DNA from: Mansonella perstans | Taxonomy: Eukaryota; Nematoda; Chromadorea; Rhabditida; Onchocercidae | Length of the DNA: 64,000 nucleotides | Direction: 5' to 3' | Assembly: GCA_037074765.1 (NCBI GenBank) | Contig: JBAMDO010000573.1 | Coordinates: 1 to 64,000, forward strand | In this document: piece by piece, positions 36,737 to 53,423 of the stretch | Layout: every line of letters starts with the position of its first letter | How positions within the stretch are numbered: position 1 is the first letter of the stretch | Program-made: the position numbers and the translations under genes | The notes under the pieces: generated by a model | The model's input: only the letters and a program-made list of their open reading frames with translations | What the model was told of the DNA's origin: nothing | Databases searched by the model: none

Positions 36737-39700
36737 ATGCATCAGATGCGCGATGCTGAAATAGAAGACTTTAATTCTATTTATAATGGTACCAGCCAAT
36801 CGGAACTTCTTCTATGGCAGTTGATTGTTCCATTTTCAATATTGCTCCGAAATATCGCTGTACCATGGATATTTGTTGGTTTCCGTTTCGCTTCATGGAG
36901 CGGTTTTTGGTAAATTTAAAAATTTGGTTTCAATACTTTACGATCTTCGAAATACTGTTCCGGTTATGCATCAAAGCTCACTTTAACAAAGGCTATCAAT
37001 GTGAACTTTTGGTGTGTATCCGGAACAATCGTAATGAGCACAAGAGAGATAAGTTGTGGAGTGCCAAAGTTACCATTTCACACTTACGAGCTAGCAAATT
37101 TGACATAAAATCTGAATTTTCAACTTTTAGCCTAAATGATGACTTCTGTGGAGCAATAGTGTTTCATCTTTTAAAAAGTAATTTGTGGGTATAAAGTAGT
37201 TCACTTTGAAGGCTATGTAACTATGTTAATAATAACTAGATGGTTTTGTGCTTACTGTTGTTTGCCATGAAGAAAGTGAATTTTTCAGGTTGAAATTCGC
37301 ACTTGATTTCTTATTCATAGTGCTGCCAATTATTCTTTCGCTAACATTATTCTCCGATCATCTAGCTGTGATACTTTTACTCCAATTAATTGCTTTGCTT
37401 TCTATAATAATTTTTTTACTTTGTGAATATTGCTTTATTGCACGCGAAAAACCTACACTACATCAGATTTTCAGTCAAATGGTTGACAATCAACATTCAC
37501 CAACCGAATTCGTCACTTATATGAAGTTATTTTTTCCTATTTTTAGACATAAATAGCATTTTTGAAAATATTATTTCAATTAAATTTAGAAATAATGGTA
37601 ATAGGAATAGTTATATCAATCTTTCCTCATTTTGTTTTTCCAATTCATTTGAATTTGCTTAATTGAATGAAGTACGATGCTAAAAAGTAGTGAATCGGGT
37701 AGTAAGTATCAGAAGTTTTTTAAAAAAATTGATCTTTTAGCATTTAAATGACCGAAAACAATATACAATTGATGACAGTAATTTTCATGAAGCTCTCATC
37801 CTTAAACAAAAATTTTATATTGCACATGGTTTTTTTTTAAATCATGAAAAATACATAAATTCATAACACGCCTTTTTTTCTTTAGATCTACGGGCCTAAT
37901 TGCAACGGCGGTTGCAATTCTTGCTGTTGATTTTGATGTTTTTCCACGTCGTTTTGCCAAAACATATACTTATGGCCGAAGTATTATGGATCTTGGCACC
38001 GCAACATCCGTTTATTGTTTCGCTGTTGTTAATGTTTTCAAGAATTTCCCTAGCAGGACTAAATTTTCATCTTTACATAGAAGGTTTTTGCTTTTGAAAT
38101 CCGAAACAAAATCCATTTTAAAATTTTTTTTTTAAATGACAGAAAGCATTTAAAGTTCTTAAAGGGCTGCAGAGAGAAATATTTTATGTATGAATGATAC
38201 AAATATAAAAATATAAATGTTGAGATAATCTAACGTTCATATTGAATTTGTCGATCTTCTAATTTTGCATTACGAATATCTATCAGACCATTTTGGATAA
38301 TAATTTTATTGCAGACATTTTTTCCAACAACACTTGTCGAGCATTATGTTACTGTGCTTAGGTCTCGGAAGGACATGCATCCTGCACCTATTAAATTATC
38401 CAACACAAGTTGTTGAATATGGAGTACACTGGAATTTTTTCATAACACTAGCTTTTCTCAGGGTTTGTGTTTTGAATTTTAAATCATTTTAGTACGAAAG
38501 ATAAGCGCTTGGAGATATTAGGATACGATGGATAATTCTCTGAATATCATGGCTGCTTTTGGAAAATGTCAGTAATAGATAATAAATTTGCATGATGGAT
38601 TTTTGTTTACATCAAGTTAGTTACTTGTTAATATCAGAAATAAATGAAGTGCTAGAAAGAATTACAGGAGAAAATTCAAAGGTCTCTTTGTTAACATCTT
38701 ATTCGTTACCAATTTTTTCCAGATTATTGTGAAGCTATTCGGTCGTCGTTTTCATCTAATTTTCGGCATTATCATCATTTCCGTTTATCAATATTTGTTA
38801 AATGAAAGGAATTTACAGGTTTTAATTTTATTTCTTTAGCTTCATTTTGGAATTGTTCCGACATAAATTTGTTGCTGTATTAATCAGTTCAGAATTGGCT
38901 ACTTTCGGAAAATGTCAGCAGAGATACCTTTATTGCAATGAACCGTGAAGGCATTTTTTCTCTATTTGGATATCTATCTTTGTATTATTTTGCATCAACT
39001 ATTGCCCATTTCATATATTCGACAGGGTTAGTAACTGCTTTTTTTTTTTTTTTTTTTTTGTTTCGATTTTTGCTAGCATGTTTTTATCATTTTAATTGCT
39101 AACGACAGATTTCTATATACAAACTCATATACGTTTCAATTCTGTTTCCTGCTAGTGTAGATGGACATCAATAGTGGGAAGGTATTCAACAAAGGAATCT
39201 AAAAAAGTGTGACTATTTAATTAGCTAGATGAAGTCATCTTTTTACTTGACGAATCATTATCGAGTAATAGTTATAGATGGACAGACAATTTTTTTGATT
39301 AGAACAGACAAACACAGTTTGCGGTGATTAATGCAATGGTTCCAACATAAATGGAATACATTAGTTATGATCTGTTTATTGGAATTATAGAATAACACTG
39401 CGATCCTGGTTCTACAGAATCTTCCAGTTATTCCTGATCGTTGCGCTTCTTTTTTCTGCTCAAAAATTGGCTGAAATGCTCATGGGACCACCTTCGCGGA
39501 GAATCGCTAACTTATCTTATGTCTTAGAAATGGTGAGAGTTATACTGCGTTCAAAGTTATTATATAGGAGATCTGTCTTTTCTAATTTCATTCTCATAGA
39601 TGTTCTTTACCACATTCTAATTCTTATATCTCATTCAGCTAGTTATCCATACTATTTATATGGGTGGTTTATTGTTGATACAATTGGCTTCTATTTTCGG

Positions 39701-40208
39701 ATGGGCAGCACAGATGCCACAATTTTCTGTTGGTTAGTTGTTTGGATTTTACATAAATAATTGTTTTTGATTTTAGATATTACATTTTTTTTTTGATAGA
39801 AATAATTTTTTAAAGCCATTTCTAACTCAAAAAAATGCAAATTTAATCGAAAAAAATGGTTTTAGCTTAAATTTGTCAAAATCTTAGTATTTAATTGTTT
39901 TTTTTTTTTTTTTTTTTAAATACATTTCTCGAAATAATACTAGATTATTCGGACCAGAATTCAATGCTTTAGCTTCATGTTTTGCAGATGAAGGTCCCTT
40001 CGAACGTTTAAAACCGTGCGTACTTGATTCAGTGAATCATTATGGTATGCCATTTTTCTTGTTAGCAAACATACTCACGGGTCTTATTAATTTAACAGTA
40101 ACGACAAGCTCTGTAACGAATGTCTATCATTCGACAACCATCATTACTGTATATATGTTCGCTTCATGTGCATTGATCCATCTTTGTGTAAAGTTAAAGC
40201 AAACTTGA
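36737..40208 (+). CDS. PIGW: PIG-W / GWT1 inositol acyltransferase (copy 1)
   Basis: Multi-pass ER enzyme that acylates the inositol of glucosaminyl-phosphatidylinositol during GPI-anchor synthesis. Nine exons: 36737-36909, 37289-37525, 37886-38083, 38315-38462, 38723-38818, 38893-39026, 39391-39532, 39639-39732 and 39958-40208. They close exactly to 490 residues (human 504). Family landmarks: LKFALDFLFIVLPIILSLTL, AVAILAVDFDVFPRRFAKT, YGRSIMDLGTATSVYCFAVV, VVEYGVHWNFFITLAF, FIAMNREGIFSLFGYLS, GPPSRRIANLSYVLEM and FFLLANILTGLINL. About a dozen hydrophobic helices are evident. Every junction is GT-AG. It is followed head-to-tail by a diverged second copy. Confidence 0.95.
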
Positions 40209-42012
40209 ATTTTTATATAAACATTCCCTAAATTTTTCATCTCTTGTAATTCATTTATTCTATAATCCGGTAATTTATTTTATTCCAGATCAAAATTCGT
40301 GTCTTTTTAGGGTCAGTATCATTTTCATCATCACTTCTTTTCTCTGCATTTTTTCTTTAAAAAAAAGGCTACTTTATTACTATCTCATTCAATGTTAAAA
40401 TTATGTATATGTATCTATTTCCCTATCCCTTTTTCTGCCCACGTTATTGTTTTTCTGTTGACGTAGTTCTTTTTTAAGATGAAAGTTCCTGGAGAAAATT
40501 ATAAATAAATTCATGAAATGCAGTGAAACTATTGTTAACCTACTAAATGCTATCTAATATTTTACCTGGTTTGTTTTATGATTGCTTTAAGGAACTATTT
40601 CAATAATTTAACAGTTAGATTTTTTTCTTATTGAATTTGCTAACTTTAAAAAAGTTTTAAGTTTTATACGATATGAACATTGCTAACTATAGGACCAATC
40701 CCAGACTTTATGTGATTTTTGATAAGAATTATATGTTTGTGTTTGATATTTATGGTTATTTAGAAAGCTTGTAGAATTATTTTTTACATTCAGGATCTCA
40801 GAAAGATCCTTTACAAATACTTATAATTCTATTTTATTTGGAAGTTTTCGAGGCGAGTACTTATATAGTTTGTTTCATATATTCGTTATGAATGATATTA
40901 AATGAATTCAACAATTCAAGATTTCTAGACTTGCTCGTGTTATAGAAAATTACCTAGGAAAATATTGATATGTTACTGCTATGTTGATAAAATCGATGTT
41001 AGAATGTACTACCCTAAATGATTGTATTTGTTTGAGTGCCAATCACATTTTATTACCAATATCATATACGTGAATATTTCAAGCCAAATGTAAACATGTT
41101 TATTGATGAAAATTGGAATAAATGTATGTTAAGATATCGTTTTATGTTGCATGATATTTCATCAAAAATCCAAGCATTATAATAAGGACAAAGATGAAAA
41201 TTTAATTTCACACGAATATTTATTGAGTATTTAAATGAGTTATTATTTAATATTAGTAAAATATTTCTAAAAATTAAATTAAATCAAGCTATAGAATATG
41301 AAAAAATGCTAGCATCAGATGAATATTTTTTCAACACTTTCATCTTCTTTATCAATATTTTTATACTGTATAAAAATATTGCCTTTTCAAACAGAATGAT
41401 TAATCTTGTTCTGTTGAGTTTTTCTTAAACATTAAATTCATCTAGTTCATTTATTTTATTTGATCATTTCTTCCACGCTTCTTGCCTTTTATTTCGATGA
41501 AAGAAGAAATCTTGAAGGGGAAAAAAAAAAGAAAGCGTGATAATATTAAATAATATTGGAGTAAAAATATTTAGCTATCGTAATGTGCTAACATTAATTA
41601 AGGACAATATAATGCCGAAAATTCACTCAGGACCACTTCAACACATCACTTCACAAGAGTGATTTTCTAGTTTTAAATTAGCACTTCTAATTGAGCAGCA
41701 GCTTATCTTTCCAATAATCTCAAAAAGAAATATGTAGTAATGTTTGAAAATAACATCAAAGAACACATGATATTACAGTAAATACAGTAATTTGATAACT
41801 AGAAAGATGGAAGTTACATTAAGTAGATATTAGAAGAGAAAGTGATTGGGTGAATTTTGAGATGACAAATGAAATTGTGATTCTAAAGCAGTTAATTTCA
41901 TCTCTATTTATTATATGCAAATGTTGATGATTCGTATATCTCATCTTAATGAATCCTATCATCGTATCCTGAAGTTATTCTCTAATCGGTTGCTTTATAA
42001 TCATTATAAGAA
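40209..42012. other. Intergenic between the two PIG-W genes
   Basis: About 1.8 kb, AT-rich; no exon recognised on either strand. Presumed 3' UTR of copy 1 and 5' region of copy 2. Confidence 0.45.
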
Positions 42013-45000
42013 ATGCAGAATGGTACCACTCAAATAGAGATTCTGCTTTTCCAGACTTCTGGACCAATGTCGATAATAGTGAGAAATATAGCAGTACCAG
42101 CAATATTGCATATTTTTTCGTGTGCGCTTCAGATTGGCAATTGGTTAGCCTTAGCAAAGTTACAGGTCCATTAAGTAATTAGAAAATAAGAATTATTTTT
42201 TTTTGTATAATATTTTGAACTGAGATACTTTTGACATTGATTTTGTAACTCTGTGAAAGTTACAAAGTTAACCAAAAAAAATTTTGTAACATTAATTTAG
42301 TGAAAATAATTGCACAACCTGCATAACCATTATTATCGCAAGATAATTTTAGGTTAACTTTTGCGCTCGATTTATTGCTTATTGTGGTACCAGTGATACT
42401 ATCCTTCACCTTATTTTCGGATTACATACCGTCATTACTGTTCGCGCAAACTATAATACTTCTAATCATTATCGTTGTTTTAATGTTTGATCATTGTTTG
42501 ATAAAGCAAAAAAAAGGAACATACTACGATTTGTTCTATCAAATCAATGATGATCATTATTCACCTACTAAATTCATCACTTATATGAGGTGATTGATAC
42601 ATAATCTGCAAGTCCGTAAAATTGAATCTAACGATTGATTTAACATGGACTCGTAGTATATGACATTTGAATGAAAATTGGTATGAAATATTTCTAAAAT
42701 GGAGATCTATTTAAATCTGGCGCTTGTCGTATATTTGTTTTAATGTTACTACAGGTTATACGGCTTTCTTGCCACAGCTACTGCCATACTATCCGTGGAT
42801 TTTAATGTATTTCCACGTCGTTTTGCGAAAACATCAGTTTTTGGCCGAAGTATCATGGATCTCGGCACAGCTACATTTGTTTACTGTTTTGCTGTGGTCG
42901 ATGTATTTCGGCATTATCCTGGAAGAGTAAAAAGTGTTGACCATTGGTTCTCTTTCCTATATTTTTTCATGATTTTAGATATGTAATACGGTGATAATAA
43001 TATGTGAATGTTTATTGACATTAACATAGCAAACCAATAGTGAACCAAAATAGGATACATTTCTGTAAATTCAAGCGAGTTAAAAATTAGAGAATAGTGT
43101 CACAGATAGTTTTTTAACAAATTAAATATGATATGATCAAATGCTAGCTTCATGAGTTTATTACGGTATTCCAAACTTTGTAATGAAAATGTTTTGCTGC
43201 TGTCAATTGAACAGTTGTTTTCCTAACAAATATCTGATTGATGCAAGAGATCAGATTAACGATTGAACGGATTATCATAAAAATACATTAATGATAAAAG
43301 CATAGTCTAATTTATTCCAAACAATTTGTTGAAGGTACTGCTCTTTGAAGCCATCATCAGGTGTTGTACTAATTGTACTAGGAATAGCACGAACAATTCT
43401 GCTTCATTTAACGAACTATAAGTATCAGATTAACGAATATGGTATGCATTGGAATTTCTTCATTACTCTCGGATTGTTGCGGGTTTGTTTAACGAAAAAA
43501 AGTATCTAAAATAGTATCTCCCTTCCAATCTATGGAGTTATTTCATGAATTAGAACACCAGAAAGCAAAAAAAAATTTATAAAATTTCAGTTAGTAATAG
43601 ATTTTTTGGGTCAACGGTACCATTTACTTCTGGGAATGGTCATTGCTTTTACATACCAATATTTTTTAACGAAACAAAATTTACAGGTAGTTTTTTATAC
43701 TTATGTAAAGTAGTTTGGATTAGTAAATTTTGATTATATACTCTTATGGTGACTGTTTTGACTTAAGGCTATATAGACAAAAACTACAACATCGAAATTT
43801 TCAAAGAAAAAAAAATATAATTCTTTTTTAAATTAGTATTCGAAGAAATAGTTGAATAGAAATTTGTCGGAGACCACAATATCAATATTTGTGATGAACA
43901 TTCAGTGATCTCGCTGACCAAAAACCTGAGATTCCTTATTGTCAGGAGTATTTAATTTCAAATGAGACAGAAAGAAGAAACTTTGTTTCGAAGAATCGGG
44001 AAGGAATTTTCTCGTTTTTTGGCTATCTATCAATTTATTATTTGGCATCAGCTATAGCCAATTTTTTATTTACCGGTATATCACATCAGGATTACTGCGA
44101 TCCTCAAATAAATTTCAATGTAACCGAAAAAAGGTATAGTGTATGGTGCAGTATATCTCTTTGGTACTAATGCTAATATCAAGGAAAAAGCTTCATTTAT
44201 TATTGTGTAATGTTTATTATTGGTGTTTAACCTTTAGATTATAAGGTGCTTTGTGCGTTTTGCGCTGTATCCCCACGTTTTATATCATCCTATTTGATAT
44301 GCGTAGAAAAACAATTTTGAAATATATTATAATATCCATAAGAGATTAAAGCATTCTCTTGATTCAAAAAAAAAATATGAAGGAATTAACCATTTCAAGT
44401 AATGGTAGGTGAATGTGAAGTTCAATTCTTTTTTAGGAAACGAATCAAAGTATGGTTCTGTCGCTTTTTTCAGCTACTGCTATTCACTGTAATAATTTTC
44501 GTAGTACAGGAATTCGCTATAAAACTTGTAGGTCCACCATCGCGAAGAATTGCTAATGTGCCATACATTCTAGAAATGATGAGTATTCTGTCCATTTGCT
44601 TCTCTTTTACTGTTTCTAGTACAATAATTGCTTAACCGTTTTCGACAATACGTAGTCTGGGCTTATGAATGATTCAGGTCAAAACGTTTCCATTTCTATA
44701 TGAATAGTTGAAAACCTCATTGCATTTTTTAAAATTATATCAGAACGCTCTTTATGGATTCGATATTTCAGATGGTCTTTCATAACATCTATTTGTGCGG
44801 TTATTTATTCATTCAATTGCTTCAGGGATGGATTTTACAAATATTAGAGTTCCGCAGCAGTAAGTTTACTATCACAACAGATCCCCATTTGTCACTTCGA
44901 CCATTAAATTCAGAAAAAGTAGTAGTTTCCTGATATATCGCATGAACAGATATTTAAACCCCTTAATTTTAGATTTAAACGACATAGAGAGAAATAACAG

Positions 45001-45452
45001 ATTGGAATTGCATCCTAAAACAAAAACTGTATTGGTTGATGGTAAGCTTTAAAACTTAATTCGAAGTATATGATCCCTAAAACTTAATTTAAATGCGCAT
45101 AATCCTAATAGGATTTTGTAAGTTCGTCAGAAGCTACTCACAAATACTGCTAATACAAATGTCTGTACTTTAAAAAACAGTGATACAAGAAGCTGATACA
45201 TACCAGAGAGTCAACTTTATTACAGATGAAAATCCGTTGGTAGTACTGAAACCATTTCTAGTGGACTCAATCAATCAACAAGGACTGTTGTTTTTTTTGT
45301 TATCAAATATACTGACTGGTTTGGTTAATAAAAGCATAAATACTTCTTCGGTGGAAAATGATTACCAAGCAACTGCTATAATAACAATTTACATGTTTAC
45401 TTGCACTACCGCTGTTCATGTTTTCACCAGATTGCGAAAAAAAGCTAGTTGA
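42013..45452 (+). CDS. PIGW: PIG-W / GWT1 inositol acyltransferase (copy 2, one defective-looking donor)
   Basis: Tandem paralogue of the preceding gene with matching exon positions for exons 1-8. Exons: 42013-42143, 42353-42589, 42755-42946, 43335-43482, 43591-43686, 43946-44133, 44437-44578, 44772-44859, 44973-45041 and 45181-45452, 520 residues if joined this way. Landmarks: IVRNIAVPA, LTFALDLLLIVVPVIL, ILSVDFNVFPRRFAKT, FGRSIMDLGTATFVYCF, INEYGMHWNFFITL, SKNREGIFSFFGYLS, GPPSRRIANVPYILEM and FFLLSNILTGLVN. Copy 2 has an extra lumenal/cytosolic insert (SHQDYCDPQINFNVTEKR) and an additional 69-nt exon. Copies differ at many residues, so the duplication is not recent. The exon 7 donor reads AT instead of GT, and the nearest GT causes a frameshift. 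The gene may therefore be a decaying copy, a null allele, or carry an assembly error. Confidence 0.85.
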
Positions 45453-45917
45453 CAGGATTTTTTGTCTTGTACTAAATCCTCTCACAACAAGAACCTTCTC
45501 GTCTGTCCTTCCATCTCTTTAGTTTAGTTAATTTCAGTACTGGACTACATCTCGGAATGAAGAAATGAAGCTGAATTGTAAAATTCCAAAAACGCGGTGA
45601 GCTTACGGAACAGTACTGAAATTAATTTGTAGCTGACTTCTTTTAAAAAATACAAGAAATTGTGAGGGATCACTCGTAATATTATCAGTATGTTCATTAT
45701 GCATAGTTAATCATATTTCAATTTATTTAATAAGAAATTATTCTGTCGCGTCATCCACTTTTACAAACATCAAATTCCAGAATGTTTTCATTTTAGAAGT
45801 CATTGTCTATCTAGATTCATGCAAATGAAACGGATTATGTACATCAATATTTCAATCTCCTGCGAAGTTTTAATCAAAGATAATAACAATTTAGGGGATT
45901 TTCCAGACAGATTTCAC
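45453..45917. other. Intergenic, convergent 3' ends
   Basis: About 0.46 kb between PIG-W copy 2 (+) and rpt-1 (-); no gene seen, presumably both 3' UTRs. Confidence 0.5.
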
Positions 45918-48971
<3,054 letters not shown>

Positions 48972-51543
48972 TTTGTATAATTATACCTATAATTGTAATT
49001 AAAGAAAGACGTAAATTATTGTAACTATGGTATGACACGAATGAAAGGCACATTAAACACGTCGAAGTTTCACTCTTCATAGTTTCCAAAACCACGTCCT
49101 CAATCCGTGACGTGAAATACCAACCATTGTGATGAACGACTTGAAAATTTGATGGTGTAAACAATGCGTGGCATTGATTTGCAATATGGGCATCACATCA
49201 ACCAACCAACCGTCGCACCATACATGACTCAGATGCAAACGCTTTTACGCACATACACATACACATACACACCTACACAGATACACATACACACATACCC
49301 AGATACACATACACATACACACCTACACAGATACACATATACACATACACAGACACACATACACACATACACAGACACACATACACACATACACAGACAA
49401 TATGCTACCATAAATTTCAGGGAGAAGGACATTTATATTGTTCAATTTAACAAAATATCGAGATTGCTGCCATTAGAAATGATATAAGTAGCATACTGAA
49501 CAATGCTAGGACATTACGGTAGCAGTGATACCGATACCTTTGTCGAGAATACAATATATCTGATAGTAATGAGAGGAGATGGTCAGTGCCTATTTTTGAT
49601 CTTACTGACCTTTTCCCTCATTTCTGTTCAAAAAAATATGCATAGATATTTTTGAATAACTAAAAGAGATTTTTTTTTTTAATTTATTTGCAAATATTTT
49701 TGCTTGTAGTATGTAGTGTATATATGCATTTAACTTGTACTTTACATATATATCAGAATATTACTGATGTAATGAATGAAAGTGCTAAATAAAAAGAGAT
49801 TGAATGAACAGAGCCTGAAAATTGTAACAAACAATACATTGAATGCAAAGGCCTTAACGGAATGCTTTGTGGTCACAGTGTTTGTGAATTAGTGAGGAAT
49901 AGAATAAAGTGCGAAAGAAAGACAGATGGAGGAGACTTATTTTCTTCATTTCTTGCTCTTTATATGAATCATCGAATTTATTGAGGCCTTGAAAAGCCTA
50001 CCATCCTGAAGGAAAAACATGAACCGAAAATCGATTTGATGAAACGGATGTGTTGGGGGTACCAAATGAGAAAGAGATAAAATGGTTGGTTAAGAGACCT
50101 TACTTGCCTTCTCCAACTTCTCTTTTTAGCTTAATGATGAAATGTTTTGCGATTTACCGCGCTCTTCTCATATTCTCCCATACCTAACTCCCATTCTCTC
50201 AGATATGCCTCTCAGTTTTTATTTGGCATAAGCAAATCCAGTCATTAAACTTTTAGGCTTGTTTATTTTTCTATTTTTCAACAGTTGGTATAATAATTTT
50301 TGAAATTTCTCTGATTTTCTGCCAGTTATTCATTCCTTCTACGATCATCCATAAACACAATCCACTACTCTTTTTTTTTTCCATTTTTTAATTCATTCCA
50401 TTTTTTTTAACCAATACTATCTTCAAATTTATCGTTCGGATTTTACCAGATCCTCTCTTCTTTTTTCTATTTCCTCCAGTGATCAACAAAATCTTTGATG
50501 CAAGTAATAATCTTAATCCAAGTCATACAATCTTTTTATCCCATCAAATTATATTTATGAGTATGTCGGACAGAGCAAAGATGTTATCCTAACATCCAAA
50601 CTACAAATTCCATTCTTATGCCATTGACAGTGGTATTTTTGATGCTTTCAATTGGAAGTTTTAGGAGAGCCGAAAAGGATAATCAAATCTTTGCTTAATG
50701 ATGAAAAAAAACAAACTGAAATTTACTGATTTTCTAAGATGCTCAAAATAAAACAGGCTACTTCAATGTTTGAAAATTTAAGTTTCCGTGTTCAGCCATT
50801 AGGCACTCATCTCCGAACTTCCCTTGCTAAAAAAAAAAATTCGAAACTGAGGTTCAAGGATATAAGAACAGAAAACAGAGTTCAAGACCATCTTCATTCA
50901 TTTTCAATAGAAATTAGAAAAGAGAATGATTCCATCTTTTACAGTGATAATTTAAGATGGATTTGTAAATTTGGTTTTTTTTTTTTTTTTTTTTTCTGAA
51001 AGCCTAATTTCAATAGTTGTTTATTTCAAAGTTGAGTAATCTATTCGCCTCATACAGGGATATATTTTTATTTCTTTACACAGCTGTTGAAACAATGTTT
51101 AGGGAAGGGAACGAAGAAGAGAATATGTATTGACTTACTTCAGACTCGTCACAACAAATTCACTTTTTTTTTTATACGTAAGTATTCGGTAAGGAAAAGG
51201 AACCTATAATATTTATAAAATATTCAAATCAAGCAAAAGTTCTTTTATAAAAACTTTTATTCATTGCGTCGATGAGGTTTGACTTGCAGTGATAACTGCT
51301 GATTTGATCAGTGTCGTGTAGAAATTAAATAAGAAGTCAAAGGTAATTTAGTTTATAAAGTATTTAGATATTGAATTTCGTCATTCATGGCTAAGAAATT
51401 AATTAATAATGTCCGGACCTTAATCTACAAAATCTTAATCAATGCATATTAGGAAATAAAAGTATTTTTATTGAATCTGATATCAACTGGTTTTTCTTAC
51501 TTACATGCGTTACTTTTTGTTTATCAAATCATAGTTTGAGATC
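48972..51543. promoter_or_regulatory. Divergent 5' region between rpt-1 and rab-3
   Basis: About 2.6 kb between the two start codons. It contains a CA-rich microsatellite (about 49246-49400), a T22-like tract near 50970-50996 and otherwise AT-rich DNA. Open frames through the microsatellite and near 50739-50999 are low-complexity and not credible genes. An ATAG acceptor at 51531-51534 precedes the rab-3 ATG by nine bases. Confidence 0.5.
49246..49400. repeat. CA-rich microsatellite/minisatellite
   Basis: Imperfect run of ACACATAC, ACACCTACACAGATAC and ACACAGACACACAT units, about 155 bp, purine/pyrimidine alternating (potential Z-DNA). It lies about 280 bp upstream of the rpt-1 start. Confidence 0.9.
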
Positions 51544-53423
51544 ATGGCAGCTGCTGGTGCAGGTGGTACTGTAACTGGAACGGATCAGAATTTTGATTAT
51601 ATGTTTAAACTACTAATTATTGGTAATTCATCAGTGGGAAAGACTTCATTTCTATTTCGATACTGCGATGATTCTTTTACATCTGCATTTGTTTCTACAG
51701 TTGGCATCGATTTTAAAGTGAAAACAGTATTTAGAGGAGACAAACGCGTTAAATTGCAAATATGGGTAAATATTTAAAAATACTAATTGTGCGATTCCAA
51801 GATTTGCATTTTGGAACATGAATTCAGCAAATTTAATATATGATTGTCCTTTAACAGTGCAACAATTTCACTAGAAAAAATCATTAGATGTTAAAATATT
51901 GAGCGATATGAATTGTGACTAAATTCTTTGTATGCTAAGAAAGCGCATAAACTAAGAATTATTTTAGGAATCGCAAACTTTAGAATCTTTCCTAAACAAT
52001 CCTCTCTAATGAACTGCCAATTTTTTCAATGAAAGAATTAATAATGAAGTAGTTGTAGCTTGGCCGCCATATTTCGTTATTAGAAAGTAGAATATTTCAT
52101 GCCACCTAAAATAGCTATGAATAAATAAGCTTCCTCAGATCTGAACAATCATTATCACGTTGGTTAATATTTAATAATTTGCAGGACACTGCAGGACAGG
52201 AGCGGTATCGAACCATAACAACTGCATATTATCGTGGAGCGATGGGTTTCATCCTCATGTATGACATTTCGAATGAAGAATCATTTAACAGCGTTCAAGA
52301 TTGGTTCGTTTTTAATTAAAAACTCCCTGTGAACATTTCTGCTCATCCCAACAAAATATAAGTTGTAAAAGAAAGTAAGATGAAATCGCTGTTTTAACAA
52401 TTATGTAATATCAACTTATCCTTTATTACAATGTTTCTGATAAATAACTTCTTTGCTAAGATAATTTAGCAAGTCCAAAATGAATTTTCATCGTTTACGC
52501 TTTTTCTTTTTATCTTATCGAATTCACTATGAAATTACTGCGTGCAATGATAGCTCATTAAATTATCAATTTCATAAATCTGCCTCATCGATTGAATTAT
52601 GCAAATAATTTCCATTTGAAGAGAATTTAGAAATGTAGATCACACTGAAAATGCTCTCCAGATTACAGTTGTTTCCGATAAATTAATATAAATTAGAATG
52701 ATTAGTCCAATTATTTTTTTTTGCACATTTACCGTTGCGGTTGAAATTACTTATGAATTGTGTACCTAGTTGACATGTCCGAGCGGAGACAGATTAATGG
52801 TCAGTCTTTTGAAATAGCTTTTGATGTAACAAAAATAATGATGTCAAAATTACAGGTGCACACAAATCAAGACATATTCGTGGGAAAATGCGCAAGTAGT
52901 ACTAGTTGGTAATAAATGTGACATGGATCACGAACGAGTGGTGTCGTGTGAACGGGGCAAACAGTTAGCCGATCAACTTGGTATCTACTGAATTCATTGC
53001 TTCATATTCCTTCTATTTATTCCCAAAAAAAAAATGTTTGCCTTCTGAAAAAAACCATTTTTTTGCACCTAAGCATACTTTTGATTTTGATGATAGAGGT
53101 TCACCAGATGACCCTTCTAGGAAAATAGAAATGTAACGCTTATGGCTCTGTTTTCATAGTGCGCGTTAATCGTCTGGCTTCTAATGTGCTCGTATTGGCT
53201 TTAAAATGGTCTTACAAAATGATTCATTTTAGGCCTAGAATTTTTTGAAACATCAGCAAAGGAGAATATAAACGTGAAAGCAGTATTTGAAAAATTGGTA
53301 GAGATAATATGTGACAAAATGGCGGAATCATTAGATTCGGATCCAGCGTCAATTCATCCTAAAGGACAACGCTTGGATGCACCGAGCATGCAGAAGCCGC
53401 CATCGTCACAGTGCAATTGCTAA
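51544..53423 (+). CDS. rab-3: RAB-3 small GTPase
   Basis: Synaptic-vesicle Rab GTPase that regulates docking and release of neurotransmitter. Exons 51544-51765, 52185-52303, 52856-52980 and 53233-53423 close to 218 residues. G-box motifs are all present: P-loop GNSSVGKTS, switch [12 protein letters not shown], switch [26 protein letters not shown] and ETSAK. The core [14 protein letters not shown] and [21 protein letters not shown] identify Rab3 rather than Rab27 or Rab37. The C terminus ends SQCNC, a CxC double-geranylgeranylation signal. The N terminus is Ala/Gly-rich (AAAGAGG), as in other invertebrate Rab3 proteins. Confidence 0.96.

Noticed and set aside
36814..37194. 126-codon plus-strand open frame
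   Set aside because: Overlaps PIG-W exon 1 in another frame and then runs through its intron; no domain, and PIG-W explains the region.
49164..49487. Long open frames of Thr/His/Tyr or Val/Cys repeats on both strands
   Set aside because: They only translate the CA-rich microsatellite.
50739..50999. 86-codon plus-strand open frame ending in poly-Phe
   Set aside because: It ends in a long T tract, lacks domains and splice partners, and lies in a long promoter region.
52771..52795. Second A-box-like sequence (TGTCCGAGCGG) in a rab-3 intron
   Set aside because: Again no B box or cloverleaf could be formed, so no tRNA is called.
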